Source of the DNA: Chloroflexota bacterium
Lineage (GTDB): Bacteria > Chloroflexota > Anaerolineae > Anaerolineales > Villigracilaceae
DNA: 59,868 nt
Direction of reading: 5' to 3'
NCBI GenBank assembly: GCA_023459215.1
Contig: JAEWVF010000107.1
Location: forward strand, 1-59,868
The notes below the pieces were generated by a model. That model saw only the letters and a program-made list of their open reading frames with translations, made no database searches and was not told where the DNA came from. Made by a program: the position numbers and the translations under genes. Position 1 is the first letter of the stretch. Every line of letters starts with the position of its first letter. This document shows positions 24,388 to 32,098 of the stretch, in pieces.

Positions 24388-24545
24388 GAGCTTTCTCCCA
24401 TCCCCCCTACCCCCCTTCCCGCTGGGAAGGGGGAAAACCCGCGAAATAGCCTATTTGGACGGCATATGTGCCGCCCAAATAGGCTATTTCGCGGAAATCT
24501 CCCCGCCCCTTGAGGGGCGGGGCCGGGGGTGGGGTGATTTTCCCA
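24388..24545. repeat. Nested palindromic element with a 54-bp core palindrome
   Basis: The core 24440-24493 has perfect 19-bp arms (CGCGAAATAGCCTATTTGG at 24440-24458, complement 24475-24493). After one mismatch a 5-bp pair closes around TATG. On both sides lie C-rich and G-rich flanks (cccatcccccctaccccc on the left, gggggtggggtga on the right) that can also pair. It lies between cpaF and the SRP RNA promoter and looks like a non-coding mobile or structural element. No gene is present. Confidence 0.8.
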
Positions 24546-24602
24546 TATTGGGAAGTGCCTCTATTTTTCAGAGCTGGAATGGCTAACCTGCCACCCGAAA
24601 TG

Positions 24603-24631
24603 TTGACACATCCCCTCAATTCGGGTATGCT
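24603..24631 (+). promoter_or_regulatory. Sigma-70 promoter of the SRP RNA gene
   Basis: Perfect TTGACA (24603-24608) and TATGCT (24626-24631) with the ideal 17-base spacer. The predicted start is near 24638, exactly where the SRP RNA stem begins. Confidence 0.88.
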
Positions 24632-24637
24632 TGCGCC

Positions 24638-24750
24638 TTGTCCGGGCAGGCCCGGCGCGGCGGGACTTTGTGAACCTCGTCAGGTCCGAGAGGAAGCAGC
24701 GATAAACGAACGTTCCCGGGTGCCGCCGGTATCCTGCTCGGATATTTTTA
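24638..24750 (+). ncRNA. ffs: Small bacterial signal recognition particle RNA (4.5S-like)
   Basis: The apical loop signature gtcaggtccgagaggaagca (24680-24699) matches the Ffh-binding tetraloop/asymmetric-loop region of SRP RNA (GUCAGG...AGGAAGCAGC). The flanks form one long hairpin: ccgggcagg (24642-24650) pairs with cctgctcgg (24733-24741), and ccggcg pairs with cgccgg. A T-rich tail (atatttttattt) follows as terminator. The RNA binds Ffh and directs membrane proteins to the translocon. Ends are estimated from the promoter and the stem. Confidence 0.93.
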
Positions 24751-24755
24751 TTTAA

Positions 24756-24861
24756 GCAAGTCCCGAGCGGAGGGCGTAGCCCAAAGTCGAGGGACGGTTT
24801 TAGCAAAACCGCCTTTCGACTACACTCCTCGTTACACTCGTTGCTCCGCTCAAGGCTTGAG
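24756..24861. repeat. Palindromic GAGCGGAGCAACGA/GTCGAAGG repeat, copy 1
   Basis: About 105 bases; its reverse complement aligns well with 53914-54016. The centre has inverted GTCGA...CGGTTTT/AAAACCG...TCGAC arms. It lies between the SRP RNA and the 3' end of smc and almost touches the smc stop codon. It codes for nothing. Confidence 0.82.
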
Positions 24862-24862
24862 A

Positions 24863-27800
24863 TTACCCGCTCTTCCCCAACATCTCATCGCTCAACTCAT
24901 CCAACCGCAGGCTGATGACCTGGCTGGTGGTATCGCGGCCCTTGGTGATGCCGTAAATCACATCCGCCGCCTGGACGGTGTTACGGTTATGAGTGACGAT
25001 AATGAACTGCGTCTGCTTGCCCAGTTCACTCAGCAGATCGCGGAAGCGGCCCACGTTGGCCTCGTCGAGCATCGCATCGACTTCGTCCATGACACACAGC
25101 GGGGTGGGCGAAACCTTCAGCAACGCAAAAACCAGCGAAATCGCCGTTAGCGAGCGCTCACCACCCGAGAGCAACGATAGACCCTGCTCACGACGGCCAG
25201 GCAAGCGAGCCTCGATGTCGATGCCGGTATCGGTCAGGTTGTCCGGATCGGTTAACACCAGGCGCGCCGAACCGCCGCCAAACAGGCGGGTAAAAATCGA
25301 TTTGAATTCAACCGCCACCTGCTCAAAGGTTTTGATAAATTCGCGGCGGGTCAATTCATCCAATTCTGCAATCACTTCGCGCAAATCGATCTCGGCCTGT
25401 TTCAAGTCTTCGACCTGGGTGGTCATAAAGTCGTAACGTTCACGCACCGACTCGAATTCCTGCTGGGCATCCATGTTGACCGCACCCATGCGCCGCAACT
25501 GGGCGCGCTTCTGGTTCAGGCTCTCATCCAGGTCGGGGGCCAGTTCGGTGATGACCGGCAATTGCTCGACCATCTCGCCGAGCGGGAGCGGAACCGGGCC
25601 GGAAACGTCGATGTGGTAATCGAACTGCACCAGGCCAAAATCTTCTTCGATCCGGCGGCGCAGGCTTTCGAGCGCCTCCTGTTTGCGGTTCAGGTCAATC
25701 TGGGCCTGCGAGTTATAGCGCTCGACCTGGGCCAACGCCCGCTGGGCATCCGCTTCGCGGCTTTGCAGGTCGGTTTCTTCCTTCTCGGCTTCAGCCAGAG
25801 CCACTTCAGCCGGCTCGATCTTGATGCTAAAGGCTTCAATCTGGGTCTGCAATTCGCCTTCCTGCTTGTGCAGGGAATCCTTCTCGGCTTCCAAACGCAC
25901 AAAAGCCGCATCGACTTCCTCCACCCGGCGGCGGGCGGCCTGAATGCGCCCCTGCACCGCCTGGATGGCCTGCTCGCGCTCAGTGCGGCGCGTGCGCCCA
26001 TCCGAAACGGTGCGGTCTGAAACCTGCACCCGTGTGCCCCAGTAGGTCACCTGCGACTGCAATTCATCCAGCGCCAGGGCGGCCATTTCACCGTTCAGGC
26101 TGCGCATCTTGACCTGGGCCTCATCCAGCTTTTCTTCGACTTCATCCAACTCGGCATTGGCGCGGCTGGAATCTTTTTCCGATTGGGCCAGTTCCGATTT
26201 CAGCGTATCCTTTTGCCCGGCCTGCCAGTCGCGCTGGCGGCGGGCGCTTTCAGCCGATAGCCCGGCCTGCTGCTCCTCGCGGGTGGTCTCGCCCAGGCGT
26301 TTGCGCGCCTCGCCGAGTTTCGCTTCACGCGCTGAAATCTCTTTCTGCGCGGCGGAAATCTCAGCCGTCAGACGGTTCAGGGTCTCGTAGAGCGACTCAA
26401 GGCCGGTGTTGGCCCGGTTCAGGCCTTCGACCAGTTCCCGTTTTTCGCGAGTCCGGCCCAGGGTGGCGGCGCGCGTCTCCTTGCCAGCCTGGATCAAACC
26501 GTCCGGGCGGAAAACCTCGCCCTTGAGCGTCACCAGACGCATCCCGGGCAGAACATCCCGCAAACGTTTGGCGGCGGCGCGGTCGCGCACCAGCACAGTT
26601 TTGCCCAACAGGGCATCCAGCGCGGGGCGCAGTTCATCAGTTGTTTGGATAAAGGCTGCGGCGGGGCCGAGGATGTCCCCGTCAGCAGGGAGCTTGACTA
26701 CACGCTCGCCGCTGACCGTTTCGACGGGCAGCAGGAGCGTTCGACCCGTTTGCTTTTGTTCCAGATATTCGAGGGCCGCTTCCACGCCCCCGGCGTTTTC
26801 AAAGACAACCGCATCCAGGCCATCTCCCAGGGCGGCGGCGATGGCGGTCTCGTACTCGGCAGGCACTTCGAGCGCGGCGGAGAATGCGCCCTTGGCGCCC
26901 TGCAACTTGGCCTGGAGCAGCGCGCGCGCGCCCTCGGCATAGCCGGTCAGCGAGGCTTCGGCCTTTTCGAGCACATCCAGTTGGGCCTTCAGGCGGGCCT
27001 GCTCGGCCTGACGCTGGTTGCGCTCATCGAGCAAGGTGCGCCGTTCCGTTTCCTGTTCGGATAGCGTTTTGCGCAAGGCCGCCAAACCGGCCTCGATCTC
27101 CTGGACAGTTTTCTCAGCCTCGGCCCGCGCCTTTTGGGCCGACTGGTGCTTTTTGTCAGCATCTTTGGCGGTTTGTTCGGCAGTCGCAATGGCGACATCG
27201 GCCTGTTGCAGCTTTTGGCGCTGCGAATCGATGCGGTTCTTAAGTTCGTTCAGGCGCGCGCTGAGTTGGGCGCGGCGCGAGTTGAGCTGGTTCAGTTCCT
27301 GGCGGGCGGTCTGGATTTTCTGCTCGGCCTTGGCGCGTTCCAACTGGCGCGCCATCAGGGCGGCTTTGGCTTCGGCTTCCTGATTTTTGGCCTCGGCGGC
27401 CTCCGCCTGGATGCGTTCCAGTTCGGCCTCGGCTTCGGCCAGGCGTTCGCGGGCAATCCGTTCCTCGTCGGCCAGGCGCTCCTGCTCGCTGATGGCATTC
27501 TGGCGGCTCTCGGTCAGCGAACGGCGGCGTTCTTCGAGCACGGCCAGGCTGCGGCTGACCGCCTCGCGCTGGTTGTGCAATCCCGCCGATTCGCGGTGCC
27601 ATTCGTTCAGTTGGGCGCGCAGTTCGAGCAGCCGCTGGCGGGTGGAGTTGAATCCGTCAGCCAGGGAGGCGTAGTTGCGGCGGGCCTCGTTCAGGCGGCG
27701 TTCCTGCTCGTGGGCAATCTCGCGCACTTCCGAGAGTTCCTTCTGGGCGCGATGCCAGTGGTAGCCATACCACTCACGCAGGACCAGCTTCAGGTCAGCC

Positions 27801-28462
27801 TGAACTTGCATGTATTCCTGGGCGCGTTTGGCCTGGCGCTCAAGCAGGCGTAGGCGCGGTTCCAACTCCGCCAGGATGTCGAGCACACGCTCAAGGTTAC
27901 GCTGGGTATTTTCGAGGCGGCGCAGGGCCTCCTCGCGGCGTGAGCGGTACAGGCCAATCCCGGCGGCTTCCTCGAACAGGCGGCGACGCTCATCGGCTTT
28001 GAGGGCCAGCGAGGCATCGACCATGCCCTGGCCGAGGATGGTATACGTCCGCTCGGAGAGGCCGGATTGGGCCAGCAATTCGTTGATATCCTTCAAGCGC
28101 ACCGACTGGCCGTTGAGCAGGTACTCGTTGCGCCCGTCGCGGTAGGCGCGGCGGGTGACAGCCACTTCGCTGAAATCGACCGGCAGCCAGCCGATGCTGT
28201 TGTCAAAGGTAATCGTCACCGCAGCCATACCGGCCCGCGGACGCTGCTCGGAGCCGGAGAAAATCATGTCTTCGGTCTTTTTGGCGCGCAACAGGTTATG
28301 CGATTGTTCACCGAGCACCCAGCGCAGAGAATCGGCAATATTCGATTTGCCTGAGCCGTTCGGCCCGACAATCGAGGTGATGCCATCGGCAAACTCAAAA
28401 TGGGTGCGCGAGGCGAAGGTTTTGTATCCGTGTAATTCGAGAGATTTGAGACGAAGGGGCAT
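24863..28462 (-). CDS. smc: Chromosome segregation ATPase SMC
   Basis: A 1199-residue SMC protein of normal length. Walker A GPNGSGKSNIADSLRWVLG is near the N-terminus. Two long coiled-coil arms (rich in Glu/Arg/Ala/Gln) surround the hinge domain at about 505-670. At the C-terminus are the ABC signature LLSGGERSLTAISLVFALL and Walker B CVMDEVDAMLDEANVGRF. It dimerises through the hinge and compacts and separates chromosomes, normally with ScpA and ScpB (not in this window). It follows rnc after 29 bases, the order seen in many bacteria. Confidence 0.97.
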   Translation of the reverse strand: MPLRLKSLELHGYKTFASRTHFEFADGITSIVGPNGSGKSNIADSLRWVLGEQSHNLLRAKKTEDMIFSGSEQRPRAGMAAVTITFDNSIGWLPVDFSEVAVTRRAYRDGRNEYLLNGQSVRLKDINELLAQSGLSERTYTILGQGMVDASLALKADERRRLFEEAAGIGLYRSRREEALRRLENTQRNLERVLDILAELEPRLRLLERQAKRAQEYMQVQADLKLVLREWYGYHWHRAQKELSEVREIAHEQERRLNEARRNYASLADGFNSTRQRLLELRAQLNEWHRESAGLHNQREAVSRSLAVLEERRRSLTESRQNAISEQERLADEERIARERLAEAEAELERIQAEAAEAKNQEAEAKAALMARQLERAKAEQKIQTARQELNQLNSRRAQLSARLNELKNRIDSQRQKLQQADVAIATAEQTAKDADKKHQSAQKARAEAEKTVQEIEAGLAALRKTLSEQETERRTLLDERNQRQAEQARLKAQLDVLEKAEASLTGYAEGARALLQAKLQGAKGAFSAALEVPAEYETAIAAALGDGLDAVVFENAGGVEAALEYLEQKQTGRTLLLPVETVSGERVVKLPADGDILGPAAAFIQTTDELRPALDALLGKTVLVRDRAAAKRLRDVLPGMRLVTLKGEVFRPDGLIQAGKETRAATLGRTREKRELVEGLNRANTGLESLYETLNRLTAEISAAQKEISAREAKLGEARKRLGETTREEQQAGLSAESARRQRDWQAGQKDTLKSELAQSEKDSSRANAELDEVEEKLDEAQVKMRSLNGEMAALALDELQSQVTYWGTRVQVSDRTVSDGRTRRTEREQAIQAVQGRIQAARRRVEEVDAAFVRLEAEKDSLHKQEGELQTQIEAFSIKIEPAEVALAEAEKEETDLQSREADAQRALAQVERYNSQAQIDLNRKQEALESLRRRIEEDFGLVQFDYHIDVSGPVPLPLGEMVEQLPVITELAPDLDESLNQKRAQLRRMGAVNMDAQQEFESVRERYDFMTTQVEDLKQAEIDLREVIAELDELTRREFIKTFEQVAVEFKSIFTRLFGGGSARLVLTDPDNLTDTGIDIEARLPGRREQGLSLLSGGERSLTAISLVFALLKVSPTPLCVMDEVDAMLDEANVGRFRDLLSELGKQTQFIIVTHNRNTVQAADVIYGITKGRDTTSQVISLRLDELSDEMLGKSG

Positions 28463-28491
28463 TTTATTTAAGGCAGAATGATGAATGCAGA

Positions 28492-29241
28492 TTAATTCCC
28501 GCTCGGGTCAGAATTCATGTCGATGTTGTTGAGAGCGTTCTGGGCGGCGGATTGGCTGGCGTCCTTTTTGCTGGTGCCCGAGCCGGAGCCGAATAGTTTA
28601 CCATCGATATGCACATCCACCAGGAAGGTTTTGGCGTGATCCGGGCCTTCGGATGCGGCAAAAACATACTTGGGGATGCCCAGGCCCTGGCGCTGCGACC
28701 ATTCCTGCAAGCGCGATTTCGGATCGACGGTCAACTCGGGTATTTCGTTCGAAAATTCATCCGCGAGAGGCTCGATCAAGGGCAGGACAAAGTCGCGGGC
28801 CGATTCCAGGCCCTTGTGCTGGTAAATTGCCCCAACCAGGGCTTCGAACGCGCCGCACAGCAGCGGCTCGCGGTCGCGGCCTCCGCCTTGCAGTTCGCCG
28901 CGTCCCAGGCGCAGGGCATTGCCCAGGCCCAGGTTACGCGCCAGGCGGGCCAGGCTTTCGGTGCGGACAAGCGCCGAGCGCATACGGGTCATTTCCCCTT
29001 CACGCATCTCGACAAAATGCTGGTAAACATAAGCGCCAACCAGGAAATCCAGGACGGCATCCCCCAAAAATTCCAGCCGTTCGTTGTCATCGCCAGCATT
29101 GCCATGTTCATTGACGTAAGAGCTGTGAGTCAGGGCGCGCGTTAACAGTCTCAGGTCGTCAAAGGGCAAATGCAGGCGCTGGGCCAAAGCTGCCGGGCTT
29201 TCCAACCCGGCCCGTTCGGTAAGCGGTTCTTCGAACGTCAT
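28492..29241 (-). CDS. rnc: Ribonuclease III
   Basis: A 249-residue double-strand-specific endoribonuclease. The RIII signature DNERLEFLGDAVLDFLVG holds the catalytic acidic residues. A C-terminal dsRNA-binding domain contains DPKSRLQEWSQRQGL and ends with SGTSKKDASQSAAQNAL. It processes rRNA precursors and structured mRNA. The leader just upstream (29255-29310) contains a strong hairpin that could be a site of self-cleavage and autoregulation. Confidence 0.96.
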   Translation of the reverse strand: MTFEEPLTERAGLESPAALAQRLHLPFDDLRLLTRALTHSSYVNEHGNAGDDNERLEFLGDAVLDFLVGAYVYQHFVEMREGEMTRMRSALVRTESLARLARNLGLGNALRLGRGELQGGGRDREPLLCGAFEALVGAIYQHKGLESARDFVLPLIEPLADEFSNEIPELTVDPKSRLQEWSQRQGLGIPKYVFAASEGPDHAKTFLVDVHIDGKLFGSGSGTSKKDASQSAAQNALNNIDMNSDPSGN

Positions 29242-29254
29242 TTGATCCTCTCCC

Positions 29255-29310
29255 GGAACTCAGGGAGCGCGAGCCATTGCATACGCAATGGCTCGAGGCC
29301 ACGTAGTTCC
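29255..29310 (-). promoter_or_regulatory. Hairpin in the rnc leader, possible RNase III autoregulatory site
   Basis: Perfect 11-bp arms CGAGCCATTGC (29270-29280) and its complement (29285-29295) enclose a 4-base loop. An outer GGAACT/AGTTCC pair (29255-29260, 29305-29310) encloses that hairpin with unpaired bases between. It ends 14 bases before the rnc start, so it lies in the 5' leader. A promoter copy of this structure is not obvious. Confidence 0.55.
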
Positions 29311-29386
29311 ACTTTGTGTCTTTTGAAAGCCGAATGCTTTCAGGCTGACATTTTACACGATATTTGGGGGCAGCGCCTTACAAAAA

Positions 29387-30103
29387 TCAGGCCCGCTGCG
29401 GTTTATGCTTCCTGCGCGCCGGCTTCAGCCACAGACCGTAATAGGCCAGGCCGGCAATCGCCACGTACATGACCGTTTTGGGAATCATCAACATGCCCAA
29501 TAGCGGATACTCACGCGCAAAGAAAATAACCGGGGTATAGAACAGGTACGAGAAGAAGATGCAATAAGCGATCCAGCGAAAAAGGCGATCGCTGCTTTTG
29601 ATGGCATCGCGCAGGAACAGGAACAGCACTCCCAGGCCGAGAAAAATCAGGAAGGCATTGCGGAACGGCCCCCAGAACTCAGGCGGAACGGGGCTGCCCC
29701 ACTCGTTTTGCGGGAAAGCCATGACCAGCAGGCGGATCGGCACCGAACCCAACAGCAGATACTCGAACCAACCAAATTCAGCCTGGTTGCGCTCACGCCA
29801 AACGTAAAGCATGATGACATAGAAAAACGTGACCGTGACCGCCGTTGCCAGCGCGCCCAGGCCCACCAGCAAGCTGTTCTGTTCGAGGCCGCCCATCCAG
29901 TAGGCCAGGACGCGGAAGCCAACGTGGCCGGTATCGCCCACCGCCAGCAAAACAAAAGCCCAACGGAACAAATTCGCCAGCCGGCGATGGTTTTTGTCCA
30001 CCCCGGCCAGGCGGCGCGTCATCAGGATAACCATTCCCCAGACCACCGCCAGGTAGAGAACATTGAAGCCAATTTCGACCATGGTGCGCAGTTCTTCAGA
30101 CAT
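29387..30103 (-). CDS. Multi-pass membrane protein, hypothetical
   Basis: A 238-residue protein with about seven hydrophobic helices (first about 7-28, last near 205-225) and a basic C-terminus (PARRKHKPQRA). No catalytic motif is visible. The start is the ATG at 30103 with AGGAG seven bases upstream; a longer form would overlap the neighbour. It follows the phosphodiester glycosidase gene after 28 bases, so the two are probably co-transcribed. I do not recognise the family. Confidence 0.75.
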   Translation of the reverse strand: MSEELRTMVEIGFNVLYLAVVWGMVILMTRRLAGVDKNHRRLANLFRWAFVLLAVGDTGHVGFRVLAYWMGGLEQNSLLVGLGALATAVTVTFFYVIMLYVWRERNQAEFGWFEYLLLGSVPIRLLVMAFPQNEWGSPVPPEFWGPFRNAFLIFLGLGVLFLFLRDAIKSSDRLFRWIAYCIFFSYLFYTPVIFFAREYPLLGMLMIPKTVMYVAIAGLAYYGLWLKPARRKHKPQRA

Positions 30104-30131
30104 GCAGACTCCTATGAATGTGGATTGTTGG

Positions 30132-30998
30132 TCAAGGCGCAGCAAACACGCCAAAATGGTTAGCAACCGGTCGTTCGCGGCCCCACAGGAAGTTGATCGG
30201 CGAGTTCATCACCCGGTACTCACCCGTTGCCGGGTCCTGAATAACCATTGTGGATGAGCCGCCGCCGTCCAGATTGATGGCGTTGTCGCCGCCATAGAAA
30301 AGCATCAGTTCGGCCATTTCCTGCACCGTGACGCCTTCGCTGTAAAACGGCTGGCGGCCATCGACCACGATCAGAATCAGGCGTGTGCCGCCGCCATCCA
30401 GGCCGATGGCAGTGCGCGGCGCAGTGCGGGTGTCGTTCAGGTCAGGCACCGGCTGCTTGTCCTTGACCAGCCAACTCATGCCCGAAATCGCCATGTGCAC
30501 CTTGCGAATGGACACGCCGAAAGAGACTTCCTTGCGATCGCTGATGAACAGGGTCGGTCCGTTGCGCACATACTCGCCATACTGGAGGCGATTGGAAGAG
30601 GCCAAGCCATGCGGTTTGACCGGGTCGCCCACCCGCGGATAGTAGTCCCAGGGTGTGTTGGCCCACCAGGGCGTGAAACCGTCGCCGTTAATCGCCACCT
30701 GCACGCCGAATTCGCGCGCAAACTGTGAGGTGGTGCGGGCATCGAGCGGGTTTTCAGTTTCCCGTCCGCGCCGGTCAGGCGGGGTGACAAACACATCCAC
30801 ATTACCATACTTCAAATCGACCGTCACAATGTGGGCAACCATCGTACGCGGCAGGTAATGCACCCGCCGGTAATAAACAATACCCGGATAAAGCTCCTCG
30901 CGCATCTCGACCATCGCCGGGCGGCTGGCATAGTAGATATAAACGAACAAGCCAAAACAGGCTATCAGGAAGAGGAAAATCCACCAATAACGTTTCAT
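30132..30998 (-). CDS. Phosphodiester glycosidase family (NAGPA/DUF2233) protein
   Basis: A 288-residue protein with an uncleaved-looking N-terminal anchor (about residues 4-25) and an exported domain. It shows the family strands VAINGDGFTPWW, TAIGLDGGGTRLILIVVDGR, and the strongly conserved NAINLDGGGSSTMV near residue 255. Relatives (human uncovering enzyme and bacterial homologues) hydrolyse phosphodiester-linked sugars, and in bacteria may act on cell-surface polymers. The start is at 30998, and the Rieske gene runs in the opposite direction from 31062. Confidence 0.88.
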   Translation of the reverse strand: MKRYWWIFLFLIACFGLFVYIYYASRPAMVEMREELYPGIVYYRRVHYLPRTMVAHIVTVDLKYGNVDVFVTPPDRRGRETENPLDARTTSQFAREFGVQVAINGDGFTPWWANTPWDYYPRVGDPVKPHGLASSNRLQYGEYVRNGPTLFISDRKEVSFGVSIRKVHMAISGMSWLVKDKQPVPDLNDTRTAPRTAIGLDGGGTRLILIVVDGRQPFYSEGVTVQEMAELMLFYGGDNAINLDGGGSSTMVIQDPATGEYRVMNSPINFLWGRERPVANHFGVFAAP

Positions 30999-31024
30999 GG
31001 CCGTATTCTAACCCGAAAAAGTTT

Positions 31025-31030
31025 TATAAT
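31025..31030 (+). promoter_or_regulatory. Perfect -10 box (TATAAT) before the Rieske gene
   Basis: TATAAT at 31025-31030 lies 32 bases before the ATG at 31062. A good -35 is not visible (CGTATT at 31002-31007 at best), so the promoter may depend on an activator. Confidence 0.4.
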
Positions 31031-31061
31031 TGTGAAAACATTCACATTCAGGCAGACAAAG

Positions 31062-32054
31062 ATGATCAAAAACCAGTGGTACGTTATCCTTGAATCAAAC
31101 GAAATCAAGCCCGGCAAACCCATCGGCGTAACGCGCATGGGCGAGAAAATGGTCGCCTGGCGCGACAGCGCGGGCAAAGCCGCCGTGATGAGCGACCTGT
31201 GCCCGCACCGCGGAGTAGCGCTCTCCATCGGGGCGGTTAAGGGCGATTGCATCCAGTGCCCGTTCCACGGATTTGAGTACGATACCAGCGGCGCGTGCAC
31301 CTACATCCCAGCCAACGGCAAAAACAGCGAGCCGCCCAAGGCAATGAAAGTCCGCGCCTATGAGACCCGCGAAGCGCACGGTTTCGTTTACATCTGGTGG
31401 GGGGAGCCGCGCGAAAGCTACCCGGCGCTGCCCTTTTTCGATGCCATCGGCGCAGATTTCGTTTATTCCACCCTGCGCGACCCGTGGGCAACCCACTACT
31501 CACGCGCCATCGAAAACCAACTGGATGTCGTCCACCTGCCTTTTGTCCACCACAATACCATCGGGCGCGGACAGAAGCTGCTGGTCAACGGCCCGCTGAC
31601 GAGGATCAGCCACCCACGCGAAGGCCAAACCCTGCTCGACCTGTGGGTCTTCAACGAGCGCGACGAAGGCCAAAAACCGCGCCGGGCGGCGGAACTGCCC
31701 GAACCGCAGCGACACCCCTTCCTGCAATTCATTTACCCCAACCTGTGGCACAACTGGATCGCAGATGGCATCCGCGTGCTGGTTGCTTTTGCGCCGGTCG
31801 ATGATGAAAATACGCTGATGTACCTGCGCTATTATCACAAGGTAAAAACCCCAATCCTGCGCCAGGTCAACGAATTTTTCGGCAATATTGGCAACTTTAT
31901 CATCGAGCGCCAGGACCGCCCGGTGGTGATTACCCAGCGTCCGCCGCGCGCCGACCTGGATATTGGCGAGAAGTTGATCCCCGGCGATGGGCCAATCATC
32001 ACCTATCGCAAAATCCGGCGCGAGTTGATCGAGGCCAGTCAAGGCAAAGGATAG
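31062..32054 (+). CDS. Rieske non-heme iron oxygenase, alpha-subunit type
   Basis: A 330-residue oxygenase. The Rieske [2Fe-2S] ligands are CPHRGVAL...CIQCPFHGFEYD (Cys-x-His and Cys-x2-His). The mononuclear iron site is seen in ENQLDVVHLPFVHHNT, with two His and an Asp partner. The start is the ATG at 31062; the upstream extension has no homology. Such enzymes hydroxylate or demethylate aromatic or other ring substrates with O2 and need a reductase. No reductase gene is adjacent, so the electron donor and substrate are unknown. Confidence 0.92.
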   Translation: MIKNQWYVILESNEIKPGKPIGVTRMGEKMVAWRDSAGKAAVMSDLCPHRGVALSIGAVKGDCIQCPFHGFEYDTSGACTYIPANGKNSEPPKAMKVRAYETREAHGFVYIWWGEPRESYPALPFFDAIGADFVYSTLRDPWATHYSRAIENQLDVVHLPFVHHNTIGRGQKLLVNGPLTRISHPREGQTLLDLWVFNERDEGQKPRRAAELPEPQRHPFLQFIYPNLWHNWIADGIRVLVAFAPVDDENTLMYLRYYHKVKTPILRQVNEFFGNIGNFIIERQDRPVVITQRPPRADLDIGEKLIPGDGPIITYRKIRRELIEASQGKG

Positions 32055-32058
32055 CAAA

Positions 32059-32082
32059 AAACGCCCCAGTCGGGGCGTTTTC
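32059..32082. terminator. Bidirectional Rho-independent terminator
   Basis: Perfect 10-bp arms aaaacgcccc (32059-32068) and ggggcgtttt (32073-32082) with loop AGTC. It separates the rightward Rieske gene from the leftward hypF. Confidence 0.92.
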
Positions 32083-32098
32083 ATTGGAGAGCAGCGCG

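Noticed and set aside
24561..24806. Open frames on both strands across the SRP RNA
   Set aside because: They lie over the SRP RNA stem and its promoter and have no ribosome binding site; the RNA signature explains the sequence.
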